This document shows, in pieces, positions 34,564-46,665 of a stretch of 64,000 nucleotides of DNA. The DNA lies in the NCBI GenBank assembly GCA_021397845.1, contig CM038052.1, positions 140,063,854-140,127,853 of the forward strand. The letters are read 5' to 3'. The notes below the pieces were generated by a model, which saw only the letters and a program-made list of their open reading frames with translations, was not told where the DNA came from and did no database searches. The first letter of the stretch is position 1, and the number at the start of each line of letters is the position of its first letter. This DNA comes from Areca catechu (Eukaryota > Streptophyta > Magnoliopsida > Arecales > Arecaceae). The position numbers and the translations under genes were made by a program.

Positions 34564-35380
34564 CTTTCCGGTATCCAATGAAAATATACTTGTCAGACCC
34601 AGGTCCAAGCTTATCCATTTTCAACCATTTTATATAAGCCAGATAGCCCCAGACCCTAAGGTGTGAGAGCTTTGGCTTATACCCCGACCATATCCTATAT
34701 AGTGTTTTGTCTATAGACTTGCTGGGAACTCTATTTTGAACATAGCAAGTCGTCTCAAGTGCATATTCTTGAAAAGAGATTGATGGATTCACAAACCTTG
34801 TCATGGACTGAACTATGTCTAACAAGGTTTGATTCTTCCTTTCAGACACACTATTATTTTAAGGTATCCTAAGAGGTTTCCATTACAAAAGAATTCCATT
34901 CTCTTTTAAATATGCTAAAAACTTACTAGTGAGGTATTCACCTCCTTGATCAGATCAAAGAGTTTTAATACTCTTTCCAGTTTATTTTTCTACTTCATTA
35001 TCGAATAGTTTAAACATTTCAAATGACTCAGACTTATATCTTATCAGATAGACATACCCATACCTTGATAAGTCATTTATGAATGTGATGAAGTAGGGAT
35101 ATCAACTTATGGTTAAAGTATTTATGGGTCGACATACATCTTTATGTACTAGACTCAGAATCTCGTAGCTTTTTTACCTTTTCCAATAAAAGGTGATTAG
35201 TCATCTTACCAAGAAGGTATGATTCATAGGTTGGTAATGATTCAAAAGCATAGATCTAATCTATTAGTTAACCTACTTTTTATATTTTTGTTAATATGAC
35301 CAAACCTACATGCCAAAGATAAATATTAGACATATTTTCTAATTTAGGGTGTTTGCTAAAATATAAATATTATTTCTCAA
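34564..35380 (-). pseudogene. pol: Copia-2 integrase, decayed
   Basis: 'SERKNQTLLDIVQSMTRFV' carries the Glu of the DDE triad; 'KSIDKTLYRIWSGYKPKLSH', 'LRVWGYLAYIKWLKMDKLGP' and 'YIFIGYRKETIG' follow, and the last is where SIRE1 inserted. The upstream part (34860-35380) holds the DDE Asp regions with stops. It is homologous to Copia-3 40032-41153. Confidence 0.85.
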
Positions 35381-35967
35381 TTATCCATACATTACAGCAA
35401 CACCATTCGAAATGATATCATAATAATCAGATTTTATTGATAAATAAAAATCATTCTTGGCCAAAAGACCAACATAGATTATAGTCATCATAAAACTAGG
35501 ACAATAGTGATAATTACTTAAACTAATAACATAATCATTGAAACAAACTTGATAATTTCTAAAGCTAGAACTGGTATCTCCAACATTCAAGAATCTCTCA
35601 CCATTTTTAAATCTTCTACTAACCTGAATCTCTATAACGAATTACAAATTTTATTTGGACTTTCAACATCTAATATCCAGGTAGTAGTAACATAAATAGA
35701 AAAATTACAAGGTATTATCATATAAGTACATTGTCTAGCAATAACTTGTTGATTTTTCTTCTTGTTTAGCTTGTTTGGGTCTAGTGAGACAATCTAAAGA
35801 GAATAATTTCTCTTCCAGTAATGTTGCTTCTTATAGAAGTAATCTGCCAGACTCTAGTCAAACTTGGACTTCTTGGTCTGACTTGCTGAGCACATTGCAC
35901 CTTGTTTTCATTTTTTTTTTTCTCCATCTTAAAGGGATGATGCCCTATCAAAGTTTAACCTTCAACA
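35381..35967 (-). pseudogene. pol: Copia-2 protease region and zinc knuckle, decayed
   Basis: Homologous to Copia-3 41105-41460: the segment 35381-35590 corresponds to the protease C-terminal part ('YYDIISNGVAVMYG'). 35760-35965 corresponds to the zinc knuckle and the basic linker of gag, read only in fragments because of stops. The boundary at 35967 is the Copia-3 insertion; CAACA here pairs with CTACA at 46050. Confidence 0.7.
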
Positions 35968-38257
35968 TGAAAGAAACAGGTGCAGGTTGTTTGACATAAA
36001 CCTACACTAGGCATGTAAACAGGGCACGGGAGCACAGGGGATTTTAAAACATTTTTAAAAATTGCGCAGCAGAAAACTGCAATGCCTAGAACCTAATCTA
36101 TTCAAGTTGCATGTATTAAAAATAGGCATGTAACAAGGCATATAATATTTGTAAAATATATTAACAAATAGATCTAATTATTCATGACTTAAATAAAATA
36201 TTTCCATACCTTTATTCCACCTGGAATATCTTTGGAATAAAGCTGGAATAGGTTGGAATAAGTGGGATAAACTTATTCCAGCCATCTTCAACCTTGAGAT
36301 GCTTGGAATCCTCTGTTTTTGCTCTTCAAAATAGCAATCAAAAGGTGGCATCTAGACCTCCTTTTCTCCCAAATCGGAACAGCAGCTGGGGATTAGATGT
36401 TCTTCGATCTTCAACAGCAAACGATCCGTCCAAGAGCTACAGAAAATAAAAACAGGACTTCAGGATTTGAAATAGCAAAGGAAGTCCGATCTGGTTGCTC
36501 TGAGGAGTTGAAAGGAACTCCCTCTAGAGGGGAGAGATGCCGGGGGATCCCTGAACCTCCTTCACTAGAGGTGCTAGCCGCTGGAAGAGGACACGGTCAC
36601 AAATAAGTTGCAGCAACTTCTCTTTGCTGCAGAGCATATTTGAGCACTTCAAAAGAGAGGGATTAAGGCCTTGTTTCTCTCCCTCACACTCTCCTAAAAC
36701 CAGCTCTCAATAGAAGGTAAAGGATCAAGCTTTTAGCCTCTCAAAGGGAAGAACACTCTTGGTGTTTTCTCTTTTCACACGATGCAACAGCTCCTTACTG
36801 AAACAGGGGACTAGCAGGGAATAAATAGGCAGCCGGGAGAGGGAGTTGGAGAGGGTGGGAAAGCCAAGTAGCAGCAGTTGCCAATCATGCATAAAATAGT
36901 GTTAAAGCCAGCGGGTGAAGGAGAGGAAGAGACGCTAGCAACATTCGGACGAATGGGCTTCGGTCGTTTTGGCCTTTGGGTTTCTCCCTGCATTAAGAAA
37001 AAATCCAACGATAAAATACCGTGTAAATGGTCACATGGGAGAATAAATCACCGGTTCAAACAAATCCAGTCCATTCCCATTTAAACCAAGTGGTTCAATC
37101 CAATTGAACAGGTTCAAAATTTTGGTTCAAGGGAAAAATTGGTTAAAATGGTTCACAAACAATTGGAGGCCGAAACGAACTCTGAATCAGTTCAAAACTG
37201 ATTCAGAAAAATCCTGGCGTAGTCCTGGTCAGCCCGAAATAATTTCTGGTTGACACAGACAAGGGCAAAATGGGGAAAAGAGTGCTCAAAAAATACTGTG
37301 ACTATAAAATCGAGACGATTCCCAATCATAATCGGTATACGGATTAGAGAGTTATCCTCTGTGGCGTGTGACCTCATAGGTTCAAACCTAAATGGTAGCG
37401 CTAGAACAATTCTAGTACCAGCACAGGAAACCATCTAGCAATGGGTCCCGGCATCCGGATAGGTCGAAGATGCGGGAGCAAACTATCTAACCTCTGGCAT
37501 ATGGTTACTGTATAATTCATCCCTTTGACCTCTAATGCTCAGGACGACTGAGATTGGACTGCCAACCCAGACAGAGTCAGTCCACTATGTGTCTCAACCT
37601 CGCAAGCCCAGTGACCCTTCACTAGGGCTACCCCTGTCGAGGATTTGCTAAATTGAGGTATTGCGAGAAATTCAATCCAAACTGTTTGGACAGGTCAATT
37701 CCATCTTGGTCCATCACTGCTCTACAAGTACTTTCCTGTACCTAGAAACCTTCCGTCACTGGATTAAAAATCCGGGTAGTCCGGCACCAAAGCACAGGGA
37801 GTTGCTTGCAAGCTACTGTGATGATCTCAGGTCAGAGGTACACATATACCCATATCCAATTGTTAGTTTCTCTTTGGAAGAAAGGGGCTGCATGGAGTCA
37901 CGTTCAATAAGATATAACATATCCCATTTGCAGATCACATCAGTGTCACCACACTCATTTGGTCAAGAGGACAACCAAACGATGTGAACTACAACAACCT
38001 ATACTTGATATATTGCCATCCAATACAATATATTCTTTCGTTGTGAACAAGATTTAAGGACCATTCGATACATCCTCTCTATATCGAAGTCAGTGTAGTC
38101 CTAAGGACTTCATCACATGGAAAGAGTTCATTTTAGGAAAATTTAGTATGTGATGAGCTGCCATAAATAATATTTTATTAATTCATAAAAAGAATACAAT
38201 ACTTTAGCACAACTGCCCATAACTTAGGCGATTGGCTTTGGGACACAATTCCCAACA
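35968..38257 (-). repeat. Copia-3 3' LTR
   Basis: 2290 bases. At 37053-37155 it has at least five GGTTCA motifs and GGTTCAATCCAATTGAAC, nearly a perfect palindrome. The minus-strand polypurine tract tacaaatgggagt abuts its right edge (38258-38270). Short plus-strand frames inside it are not genes. Confidence 0.93.
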
Positions 38258-38270
38258 ACTCCCATTTGTA

Positions 38271-39176
38271 CTAAAGCCAATCAGAATAGTATCTAATACC
38301 CATTTCCCATTTACAATAGTCGAACTCTTTTATTCCGAGGGCTTTAGTGAAGGGGTCGGCCAGATTTTCTTTTCCATCGATCTTCAGAAGATTGATGTCA
38401 CCTCGTTCTACGATCTCTCGTACGAGGTGGTAGTGCCACAAAATGGGCTTGGTGCGGTGATGAGCTTTAGGCTCCTTAGCTTGAGCAATGGCTCCAGTGC
38501 TGTCACAGTACACCGGAATTGGACCATCTAGGGAAGGTGCCACCCCTAGCACTCCAAGGAACTTCCGCAACCATACAGCTTCCTTTGCTGCATCTAATGC
38601 TGTAATATATTCTGCTTCGCAAACCAAGTCTGCAACAGTTGCCTGCTTGGAACTTTTCCAGCAGATCGCTCCTCCATTCAGGATAAATACAAACCCTGAC
38701 ACACTCTTGCTATCATCTCTATCTGACTGGAAACTGGAGTCAGAGTACCCCACAAGTTTCAAGTCAGGTTCTCCATAAATCAGCCATTGATCTTTAGTAT
38801 TTCTTAAATACTTAAGGATGGACTTAACCACCTTCCAATATGCGTCACTTGGGTCAGACTGGTATCTGCTCACTACTCCTAGTGAGTATGCCATGTCTGG
38901 TCTAGTACAAGTCATAGCATACATGACAGAGCCTACTGCAGAAGCATAAGGTACTCTACTCATGCGCTCTCTTTCCTCAGGAGTTGTCGCACAATCCTTC
39001 TTGAAAAGAGTAATTCCAGAAGCTATCGAGAGATAGCCTTTCTTGGAATTTTCCATGCTGAACCGTTTCAGCACGGTGTTAATGTACGTAGATTGGGACA
39101 GTCCCAAAATCTTCTTAGATCTATCTCTATAGATCTTCATACCTAGTATGTAAGAAGCTTCACCCAAGTCCTTCAT
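38271..39176 (-). pseudogene. pol: Copia-3 RT C-terminus and RNase H
   Basis: An open stretch of 301 codons: 'MKDLGEASYILGMKIYRDRS', 'PYASAVGSVMYAMTCTRPDM', 'ILKYLRNTKDQWLIYG'. RNase H then shows 'GYSDSSFQSDRDDSKSVSGF' (Asp), 'CEAEYITALDAAKEAVWLRK' (Glu), 'YCDSTGAIAQAKEPKAHHR' (Asp), 'LVREIVERGDINL' and 'ENLADPFTKAL'. It is intact through this part; the usual KHI before the second His-region is KPI. It removes template RNA after cDNA synthesis. It is entered as a pseudogene because the full pol frame is broken upstream. Confidence 0.92.
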
Positions 39177-40031
39177 GGAGAACTGAGATGATAACCAGAC
39201 CTTTATTCCTTGTAATGCTGCGACATCATTCCGATTAAGAGAATGTCGTCAACATACAGTACTAGGAATACAATCACAGAACCATTAACCCATTTATAGA
39301 TGCACGGTTCTTCTCCATTTCTAACGAAGCCGTACGATTTGATACACCTATCAAACCGTAAGTTCCAACTTCGAGATGCTTGCTTGAGTCCATAGATGGA
39401 CCTCTGCAACTTGCATACTTTTGATTCATCTGTAGATGTGAACCCTTCAGGCTGTATCATATACACCTCCTCTTCCAGCTCTCCATTTAGGAAAGCTGTT
39501 CGGATATCCATTTGCCAGATCTCGTAATAAAAATATGCTGCCAAAGCAAGCATGATCCGAATAGACTTGAGCATTGCCACAGGGGAGAAAGTCTCGTCAT
39601 AATCGATACCATATCGCTGACGATACCCCTTGGCAACCAGACGGGCTTTATAGGTCTCTACCTTCCCATCTGCACCCATTTTTCTTTTGAAGATCCATTT
39701 ACACCCGATGGGTTTTATACCTTCAGGCGGATCAACCAATGTCCATACATTGTTGATTTCCATGGACTCCATTTCGGTTCACATGGCTCCAAGCCATGCC
39801 TCAGAGTCAGATCTCTGAAGTGCATCCAAATAGGTGATCGGATCCTCATTATTCTCATCGAGCTCAATGGGATCGCCATCCCGGACCAAGAAACCATAGT
39901 ATTTGTCTGTCTGATGCAGTATTCTACCAGTTCTCCTAATGGGTTATGGGTGTTATTCAATCACAGCCAGTTCTACGATGTCCTTAGAGTGTGCAGGTTC
40001 TTCTATTGGCTGAACTTCATCAAGTTCAATC
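39177..40031 (-). pseudogene. pol: Copia-3 reverse transcriptase, N-terminal part
   Basis: 'MEINNVWTLVDPPEGIKPIG', 'CKWIFKRKMGADGKVETYKA', 'YDETFSPVAMLKSIRIMLAL', 'QMDIRTAFLNGELEEEVYMI' and 'SIYGLKQASRSWNLRFDRCI' lead to the catalytic YVDDILLIG (near 39250). A frameshift just after it, near 39225, separates this from the next frame (38271-39176). 39773-40031 is the variable linker between integrase and RT, with one or more breaks. Confidence 0.92.
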
Positions 40032-40763
40032 TTAGAGGCTATAGTTCCTTCTCCAAGGAACTCCTTTTCCAAAAAAAAGAGCTCTAAGAGCAACGAACAC
40101 CTTTTGTTCATTCTCCAAGTAGAAGAAATACCCTTTGGTTTCCTTAGGATAACCAATGAATAAACAATGATCAGACCTAGGACCAGGTTTGTCTGAGTCT
40201 AAATGCTTTACGTAAGCCGGACAACCCCAGACCCGAAGGTGTGAGATTGAGGGTTTACGTCCATTCCACATCTCATACGGAGTGGATTCAACAGACTTAC
40301 TTGGAACATTATTTAATAAGTAACAGGCTGTCTGAAGCACATATCCCCAAAAGGATAGCGGCAAAGTTGCAAAGCCCATCATGGATCGAACCATGTCCAA
40401 CAAGGTTCGATTCCTCCTTTCGGACACACCATTCAACTGCGGTGTTCTTGGAGGAGTCCACTGAGAGAGAATTCCATTCTCCTCAAGATATGTCAAAGAT
40501 TCACCAGATAAGTATTCACCACCTCGATCAGATCGAAGGGTTTTAATACTTTTTCCAGTTTGCTTTTCTACTTCATTACAGTATCGTTTGAACATTTCAA
40601 ACGACTCAGACTTATGTCTCATTAAAAAGACATAACCGAACCTTGAAAAGTCATCTGTAAAAGTAATGAAATATTTGTATCCTCCTCTGGCACTAACTGT
40701 CATCGGACCACATACATCAGTATGTATTAGACTTAGAAGTTTTGTAGCTCATTCACCTTTTCC
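40032..40763 (-). pseudogene. pol: Copia-3 integrase
   Basis: The catalytic core runs 'LIHTDVCGPMTVSARGGYKY' (first Asp), 'ITFTDDFSRFGYVFLMRHKS', 'IKTLRSDRGGEYLSGESLTY' (second Asp) and 'TPQLNGVSERRNRTLLDMVR' (Glu), so DDE is complete. 'ESTPYEMWNGRKPSISHLRV' and 'GYFFYLENEQKVFVALRALF' form the C-terminal part. A TGA at about 40749 (consensus Arg in 'GERATKLL') separates it from the pre-integrase part. Confidence 0.93.
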
Positions 40764-41353
40764 AGTAAAAGGTGACTTGGTCATTTTACCAAGTAAACAA
40801 GATTCACAAGTTGGTAGTGATTCAGAATCACTGACCTCGAGGAGTCCATCTCCTCCCATCTTGTTTATCCTATTTTGGTTAATATGACCTAGCCTACAGT
40901 CCCAAAGATACAAATCGTTGACATTATCTAATTTTGGGTGTTTGCTAGAAATGTACATTACATTAACAGGCATTGATAGTACGTATATGCCATTATTTAA
41001 TCTAGCTTTCATTATAACAGAGTTATTCAAAATAACATTGCAAAAATCTCCCTTTATTGACAGTTCAAAACCACAATTGGCCAAAAGGCCTACAGAGATT
41101 ATGCTCATAATGGAACTAGGACAATTTGATAGTCGACTAGCTCGACAGTACAAGACTCAAAGACAAGACACAGGACTCTGACCGCCAGTACTGGAACACG
41201 ATTTTCTTTTCCGACGCTTAGAAACTGTTCTCCATCTTCAAATCTTCTGCTAACTTGAAGTCCCTGTAATGAATTACAAACATGAATTGGACTACCAGTA
41301 TCTAATACCCAGTTAGCAATATCAATAATTGAGTAATTACAAGGTTTTATCAT
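40764..41353 (-). pseudogene. pol: Copia-3 protease and gag-pre-integrase
   Basis: The protease motif 'ANWVLDTGSPIHVCNSLQGL' (near 41290-41310) has the catalytic DTG. A frameshift near 41130 leads to the second half 'CPSSIMSIISVGLLANCGFE' and 'ISSKHPKLDNV'. Gag-pre-integrase 'YLWDCRLGHINQNRINKMGG' has Asp where most relatives have His before CRLGH, so one zinc ligand is lost. 'SCLLGKMTKSPFTGKGE' leads into integrase. Confidence 0.88.
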
Positions 41354-41386
41354 ATAAATACCTTGTTCAGCAGACTTCTGCTTCCT

Positions 41387-42213
41387 CGGCCTGTTCGGAT
41401 CAAGGGACGCAATATAAAGAGGACAGTTCCTCTTCCAGTGTCCCTTCTTCTTGCAGTAGAAGCACTATGCAAAAGATTGATCAGCCTTATACTTCCTGGT
41501 CTGACTAGGGCCAGGAGCATTCTGCACCTTCTTTCCCTTTTTATTCATTTTCTTCTTCCCTTTCTTAAAGGGACGATGACCTCTACTTCCTCCCACTAAA
41601 TTCACCACCCCCTTATTCAGTTGGTGGTCTTTCTCGAAACTCTGTAGCATCCCCAAAAGACCATGGTAGTTGACTACAGGCTTGTTCATTCTATAATGAT
41701 CGAGAAAATCAAGATAGGAGGAGGGAAGAGAATTCAGGATTGCATCCTTGCCGAGCTGCCCGTGCAAGGGACATCCGAGTTTGCCCAGTTTTTCAATCAG
41801 CTCGATCATGTACAATACATGATCAGTAACTGAACCACCATTTGGCATTTTTGAATTGTAGATGGCATAAGACACTTTGTACCGTTTTACATCATCCGGG
41901 GTGCCGAAGGATTCCTTCATCTTTTGAAGGATTTCATCAGGTTGGGCCTCCTCGAATTTGCGACTGAACTCGTCGTTCATCGCCACTAACATAATGCAAC
42001 GAATAGTAGTCTGATCAGGACCCACTTCAGATAAGCGTCTCTGACTGCACTCCGTGCATTAGCGGGAGGGATTTCAGGTGCTGGATCCATTATCACATAA
42101 AGGATCCGTTCTTGCTCCAGAACGATTCTCAACCTTCGATACCAACTATCGATGTTGTGACCCTTTAACTTTTCATTATCGAGAAGTGACCGGAGCGATA
42201 AATTAGAAGACAT
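41387..42213 (-). pseudogene. gag: Copia-3 gag
   Basis: It starts at the ATG complementary to 42211-42213 ('MSSNLSLRSLLDNEKLKGHN'). 'IDSWYRRLRIVLEQERILYV' leads to a frameshift near 42015. It resumes 'RCIMLVAMNDEFSRKFEEAQ', 'HVLYMIELIEKLGKLGCPL' and 'LDFLDHYRMNKPVVNYHGLL', then a Lys-rich linker, a TAG near 41465 and the zinc knuckle CFYCKKKGHWKRNC. It is a typical UBN2 copia gag of about 270 codons, with only two breaks. Confidence 0.92.
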
Positions 42214-43730
42214 TTGAAAATAAAATAAGACCAAATTAGTGTATGAATTAATAATTTAACCAAAAGACTTGGACTTTAGTCTAAAGGTTTCTCCCACTAA
42301 TTTTTCAGATTGGTAGCTTCTAACTCCAATCCGTGAAAAACACCTTTTCAAGTGGGTACTAAAATCCAATAGGCCTCGCATGAGCCTGACTTAGGCTGGC
42401 TCACCCATACGAGCCTAAAGGTAGGTTCGTAAACCAATTGTTTCCCTAAATATTTTTTAGTATTTTATTTTGCCCCAAAGAACACCCCAATCGACCTAGG
42501 GGCCTCCTATTGTAGGTCTCTGGTTAGGTCTAACCATTAAAATGACAAATCCAATGCTTCCAGCTAACTAAAGACCAAGCCTGACTATGGCCGGCCCACC
42601 TGGTCCCGTTAAGGAGGTTGCACTGAACCATCATCAATTAGATAGAAATTCCAGTCGCCAGATGTACACCCATTCTATGGAACTACTGATGCACACCAAG
42701 CTAGTGGACACATTTCTAACTGACTTAATGGGAGGCTAAGACACTGTCAACACCTTGACTTAGTCTTTTAAAGGACCTAATAATTTTAGAGGATTTTTAG
42801 TTATGACAGAAAAAAAGACAAGGACATGGATCATCCTCCCAATGAATCAATCAGATTCTAGGAGGGTTGATATAAATCAACAAATTGATCCATGGGCACC
42901 TATAGATCAGTCAGACCGATCAGCCTAGGTGACATGGGTTAACTCGAGTCATTGAGCTTTTCCAATCAGTTCTGGTCGACTCGACTAGCCAGGTAGGTGA
43001 GATCATGGGTGAGTATCCGCCATTAACCATCTTTCCTAGACACCAACCAAGTTGGCCAGGAAAGAGGTAGCCTCATACAACCATGATCACAATGCCAAAC
43101 CTACCTCGACACCAGTCGGTTTACCAAACTCGATCAGATTAGCCTAAAGACTCGGGCGTCCACTGAGCCACTAATTGGATCCATTTTAGATGAACGGATC
43201 AACTAATCTAACTATTAGATAGTTCTAAAGAAGGGCCTTAAACAACTTTTGTTTAATCTTCTTTTAATCTGGTTCAACTAAACTTAGGTCTAACCCAGTT
43301 ATGGACCCAACTAGTCAGCTAACCCAATATAACCCAAAAAGGCTTATGCAAGTGTTTTAGATTTCATAAACCTAAAAGTTTTTAATAAGCCAAAGATTTA
43401 ATTAAAATAATTTTTAATTAAGTCACAATGTAAAACATTTTTACATAACCAAATCATGCATCAAGATACAAATATTTTACAAATATTTCATATCCTATTT
43501 AAAAACATGCCCAAAACCATGTATCATCAAACTAAAACATTTTTTAATTTTAATATTCTTTAAGGATCCTTCTGAAGAGGCCAACACAGACGATCCACAT
43601 CATGTCAAAGACACACGGTCATAGTGAAGGTCTCAACTAGGTTCCAAAAAGAAAATTAGATACATTATTAGATTAAACCAATTTTAATCTATAAACATGC
43701 ATACAGGAATAGATTATACATGCAACCTTG
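42214..43730 (-). other. Copia-3 leader
   Basis: 1.5 kb without a convincing coding frame between the primer site and gag, unusually long for a copia leader. The corresponding Copia-2 leader (46666-47647) is recognisably similar, e.g. 'ggcctcctattgtaggtctc' region and 'ccaggtaggtgagatc' (42990 and 47460). Shared blocks suggest structured RNA signals (packaging, dimerisation), but I cannot name them. Confidence 0.7.
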
Positions 43731-43741
43731 CTCTGATACCA
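43731..43741 (-). other. Copia-3 primer binding site
   Basis: Plus strand ctctgatacca, i.e. TGGTATCAGAG on the minus strand, one base from the 5' LTR. Initiator tRNA-Met type. Confidence 0.92.
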
Positions 43742-43742
43742 C

Positions 43743-46049
43743 TGAAAGAAACAGGTGCAGGTGGTTTGACATAAACCTACACTAGGCATGTAAACAGGGC
43801 ACGGGAGCACAGGGGATTTTAAAACATTTTTAAAAATTGCGCAGCGGAAAACTGCAATGCCCAGAACCTAATATATTCAAGTTGCATGTATTAAAAATAG
43901 GCATATAACAAGGCATATAATATTTGTAAAATATATTAACAAATAGATCTAATTATGCATGATTTAAATAAAATATTTCCGTACCTTTATTCCACTTGGA
44001 ATAGCCCTGGAATAAAGCTTGAATGGGTTGGAATAAGTGGGATAAACTTATTCCAGCCATCTTCAACCTTGAGATGCTTGGAATCCTTTGTTTTTGCTCT
44101 TCAAAACAGCAATCAAAGGTGACGTCTAGACCTCCTTTTCCTCCCAAATCGGAACAGTAGTTGGGGATTAGATGTTCTTCGATCTTCAACAGCAAACGAT
44201 CCGTCCAAGAGCTACTGGAAATCTGCATTGCAGAAAATAAAAACAGGACTTTTGGATTTGAAACAGCAAAGGAAGTCCGATCTAGTTGCTCTGAGGAGTT
44301 CAAAGGAACTCCCTCTAGAGGGCAAACATGCCGGGGGATCCCTGAACCTCCCTCACGAGCGGTGCTAGATGCTAGAAGAGGACACGGTCATAGGTAAGTT
44401 GCAGCAACTTCTCTTTGCTGAAGAGCAGATTTGAGCACTTCAAAAGAGAGGGATTAAGGCCTTGTTTCTCTCCCTCACACTCTCCTAAAACCAGCTCTCA
44501 ATAGAAGGTAAAGGATCAAGCTTTCAGCCTCTCAAAGGGAAGAACAATCTTGGTGTTTTCTCTCTTCACACGATGCAACAGCTCCTTACTGAAACAAGGG
44601 ACTAGCAGGGAATAAATAGGCAACCGGGAGAGGGAGTTGGAGAGGCTGGGAAAGCCAAGTGGCTGCAGTTGCCAATCACCCATAAAACAATGTTAAAGCC
44701 AGCGGGTGAAGGAGAGGAAGAGACGCCAGCAACGTTCGGACGAATGGGCTTCGGTCGTTTTGGCCTTTGGGTTTCTCCCAGAGTTAAGAAAACAATCCAA
44801 CGATAAAATACCGCGTAAACGGTCACATGGGAGAATAAATCACCGGTTCAAACAAATCCGGTCCATTCCCATTTAAACCAATTGGTTCAATCTAATTGAA
44901 CCGGTTCAAAATTTTGGTTCAAGGGAAAAATTAGTTCAATTGGTTCACAAACAATTAGAGGCCGAAACGAACTCTGAATCAGTTCAAAACTGATTCAGAA
45001 AAATCATGGCGCAGTCCTGGTCAGCCCAGAACAATTTTCGGTTGACATAGACAAGGGCAAAATGGGGAAAAGAGTGCTCAAAAAATACCGTGACCATAAA
45101 ATCGAGACGATTCCTAATTATAATCGGTATCTGAATAAGAGAGTTATCCTCTGTGGCGTGTGACCTCATAGGTTTGAACCTAAACGGTAGCACTAGAACA
45201 ATTCTAGTACCAGCACAGGAAACCATCTAGCAATGGGTCTCGGCGTCCCGATAGGTCGAAGATGCGGGAGCAAACTATCGAACCTCTGGCATATGGTTAC
45301 CGTATAATTCATCCCTTTGACCTCTAATGCTCAGGATGACTGAGATTGTACTGCCAACCCAGACAGAGTCAGTCCACTACGTGTCTCAACCTCGCAAGCC
45401 CAGTAATCTTTCACTAGGGCTACCCCTGTCGAGGATTTGCTAAATTGAGATACTGCGAGACATTCAATCCAAACTGTTTGGACAGGTCAATTCCATCTTG
45501 GTCCATCACTGCTCCACAAGTACTTACCTGTACCCTGAAACCTTCCATCACTGGATTAAAAATTCGAGTAGTCCAGCACCAAAGCACAGGGAGTTGCTTG
45601 CAAGCTACAGTGATGACCTCAGGTCAGAGGGACACATATACCCATATCCAATCGTGAGTTTTCCTTTGGCAGAAAGGGGCTGCATGGAGTCACGTTCAAT
45701 AAGATATCACATATCCCATTTACAGATCACATCAGTGTCACCACACTCATTTGGTCAAGAGGACAACCAAACGATGTGAACTACAACAACCTATACTTGA
45801 TATATTGCCGTCCAGTACAATATATACTTTGGTTGTGAACAGGTTTTAAGGACCATTCGATACATCCTCTCTATATCGAATTCATTGTAGTCCTAAGGAC
45901 TTCATCACATGGAAAGAGTTCATTTCAGGAAAATTTAGTATGTGATGAGCTGCCATAAATAATATTTTATTAATTCATAAAAAGAATACAATACTTTAGC
46001 ACAACCGCCCACAACCCAAGCGATTGGCTTTGGGACACAATTCCCAACA
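43743..46049 (-). repeat. Copia-3 5' LTR
   Basis: 2307 bases, collinear with 35968-38257. The GGTTCA cluster (44841-44948) here contains the perfect inverted pair GGTTCAAT...ATTGAACC. The right end CCCAACA is followed by the target copy CTACA. Confidence 0.93.
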
Positions 46050-46665
46050 CTACAACATTCACTAGTCCCTTGTAGAGCTAATGATTTTTTTTATAAGTCG
46101 TAGCAACCCCAGTAAACTATAGTAGTTGACTGTAGGCATAGTCATTCTATAATAAAGTTAAGGCAAGACTTTGACAAGAATTCATAATCGCATCCTATCC
46201 CAACTATTCATGTAGGAAAAACCCAAGTTTGTTTAGTTACTCAATCAGTTTGGTCATAAATGATCAATGATTGATGCCCCTTCCCTTATCCTAGCATTAA
46301 AGATGGCATAAGATGTTTTGTACCTTTCAATATCATCGGGATTGTCAAATGATACTTTCAATATCATCAGGATTGTCAAAGGATTTTTTCAATACTTAAA
46401 GAATATCTTATAGTTGAGCATCCTCAAATTTGTGACTTTGTTCATCATTCATGAATACTTGCATAACGCATAAACCATAGTTCAGTCATTGAGGCACTTT
46501 TGGTAAGTATTTTGGACTAGAACTCGAATATTAGGAGCAGGCTCCTCAGGAGCCTGATCTATCAATACATGTAAGATCAGTTAATGCTCTAGGACTACTT
46601 TTAGCTTTTAATGCCAATTATCAAAATTAGATCATATCAGCCTTTCATTGTCCAATAATGAAAGG
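46050..46665 (-). pseudogene. gag: Copia-2 gag, decayed
   Basis: Homologous to Copia-3 gag: the pieces 'LLSLLDNERL', 'DQAPEEPAPNIRV', and the region equivalent to 'ESFGTPDDVKRYKVSYAIYN' near 46290-46390. There a 31-base tandem duplication (46325-46355 and 46356-46386) changes the frame. Stops are frequent. The gag start is around 46660; the exact ATG is mutated. Confidence 0.75.

Larger units (their letters stand above)
35968..46049 (-). mobile_element. Copia-3, complete Ty1/copia element with 2.3 kb LTRs
   Basis: 10.1 kb on the minus strand, inserted in Copia-2 gag. LTRs 35968-38257 and 43743-46049 start (minus strand) TGTTGGGAATTGTG and end GTTTCTTTCA. The target duplication is CAACA (35963-35967) against CTACA (46050-46054), one mismatch. 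Primer site, leader, gag, protease, integrase, RT and RNase H are all present in copia order with few breaks. The LTRs look near-identical apart from scattered changes, so it is young relative to Copia-2. Confidence 0.95.
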
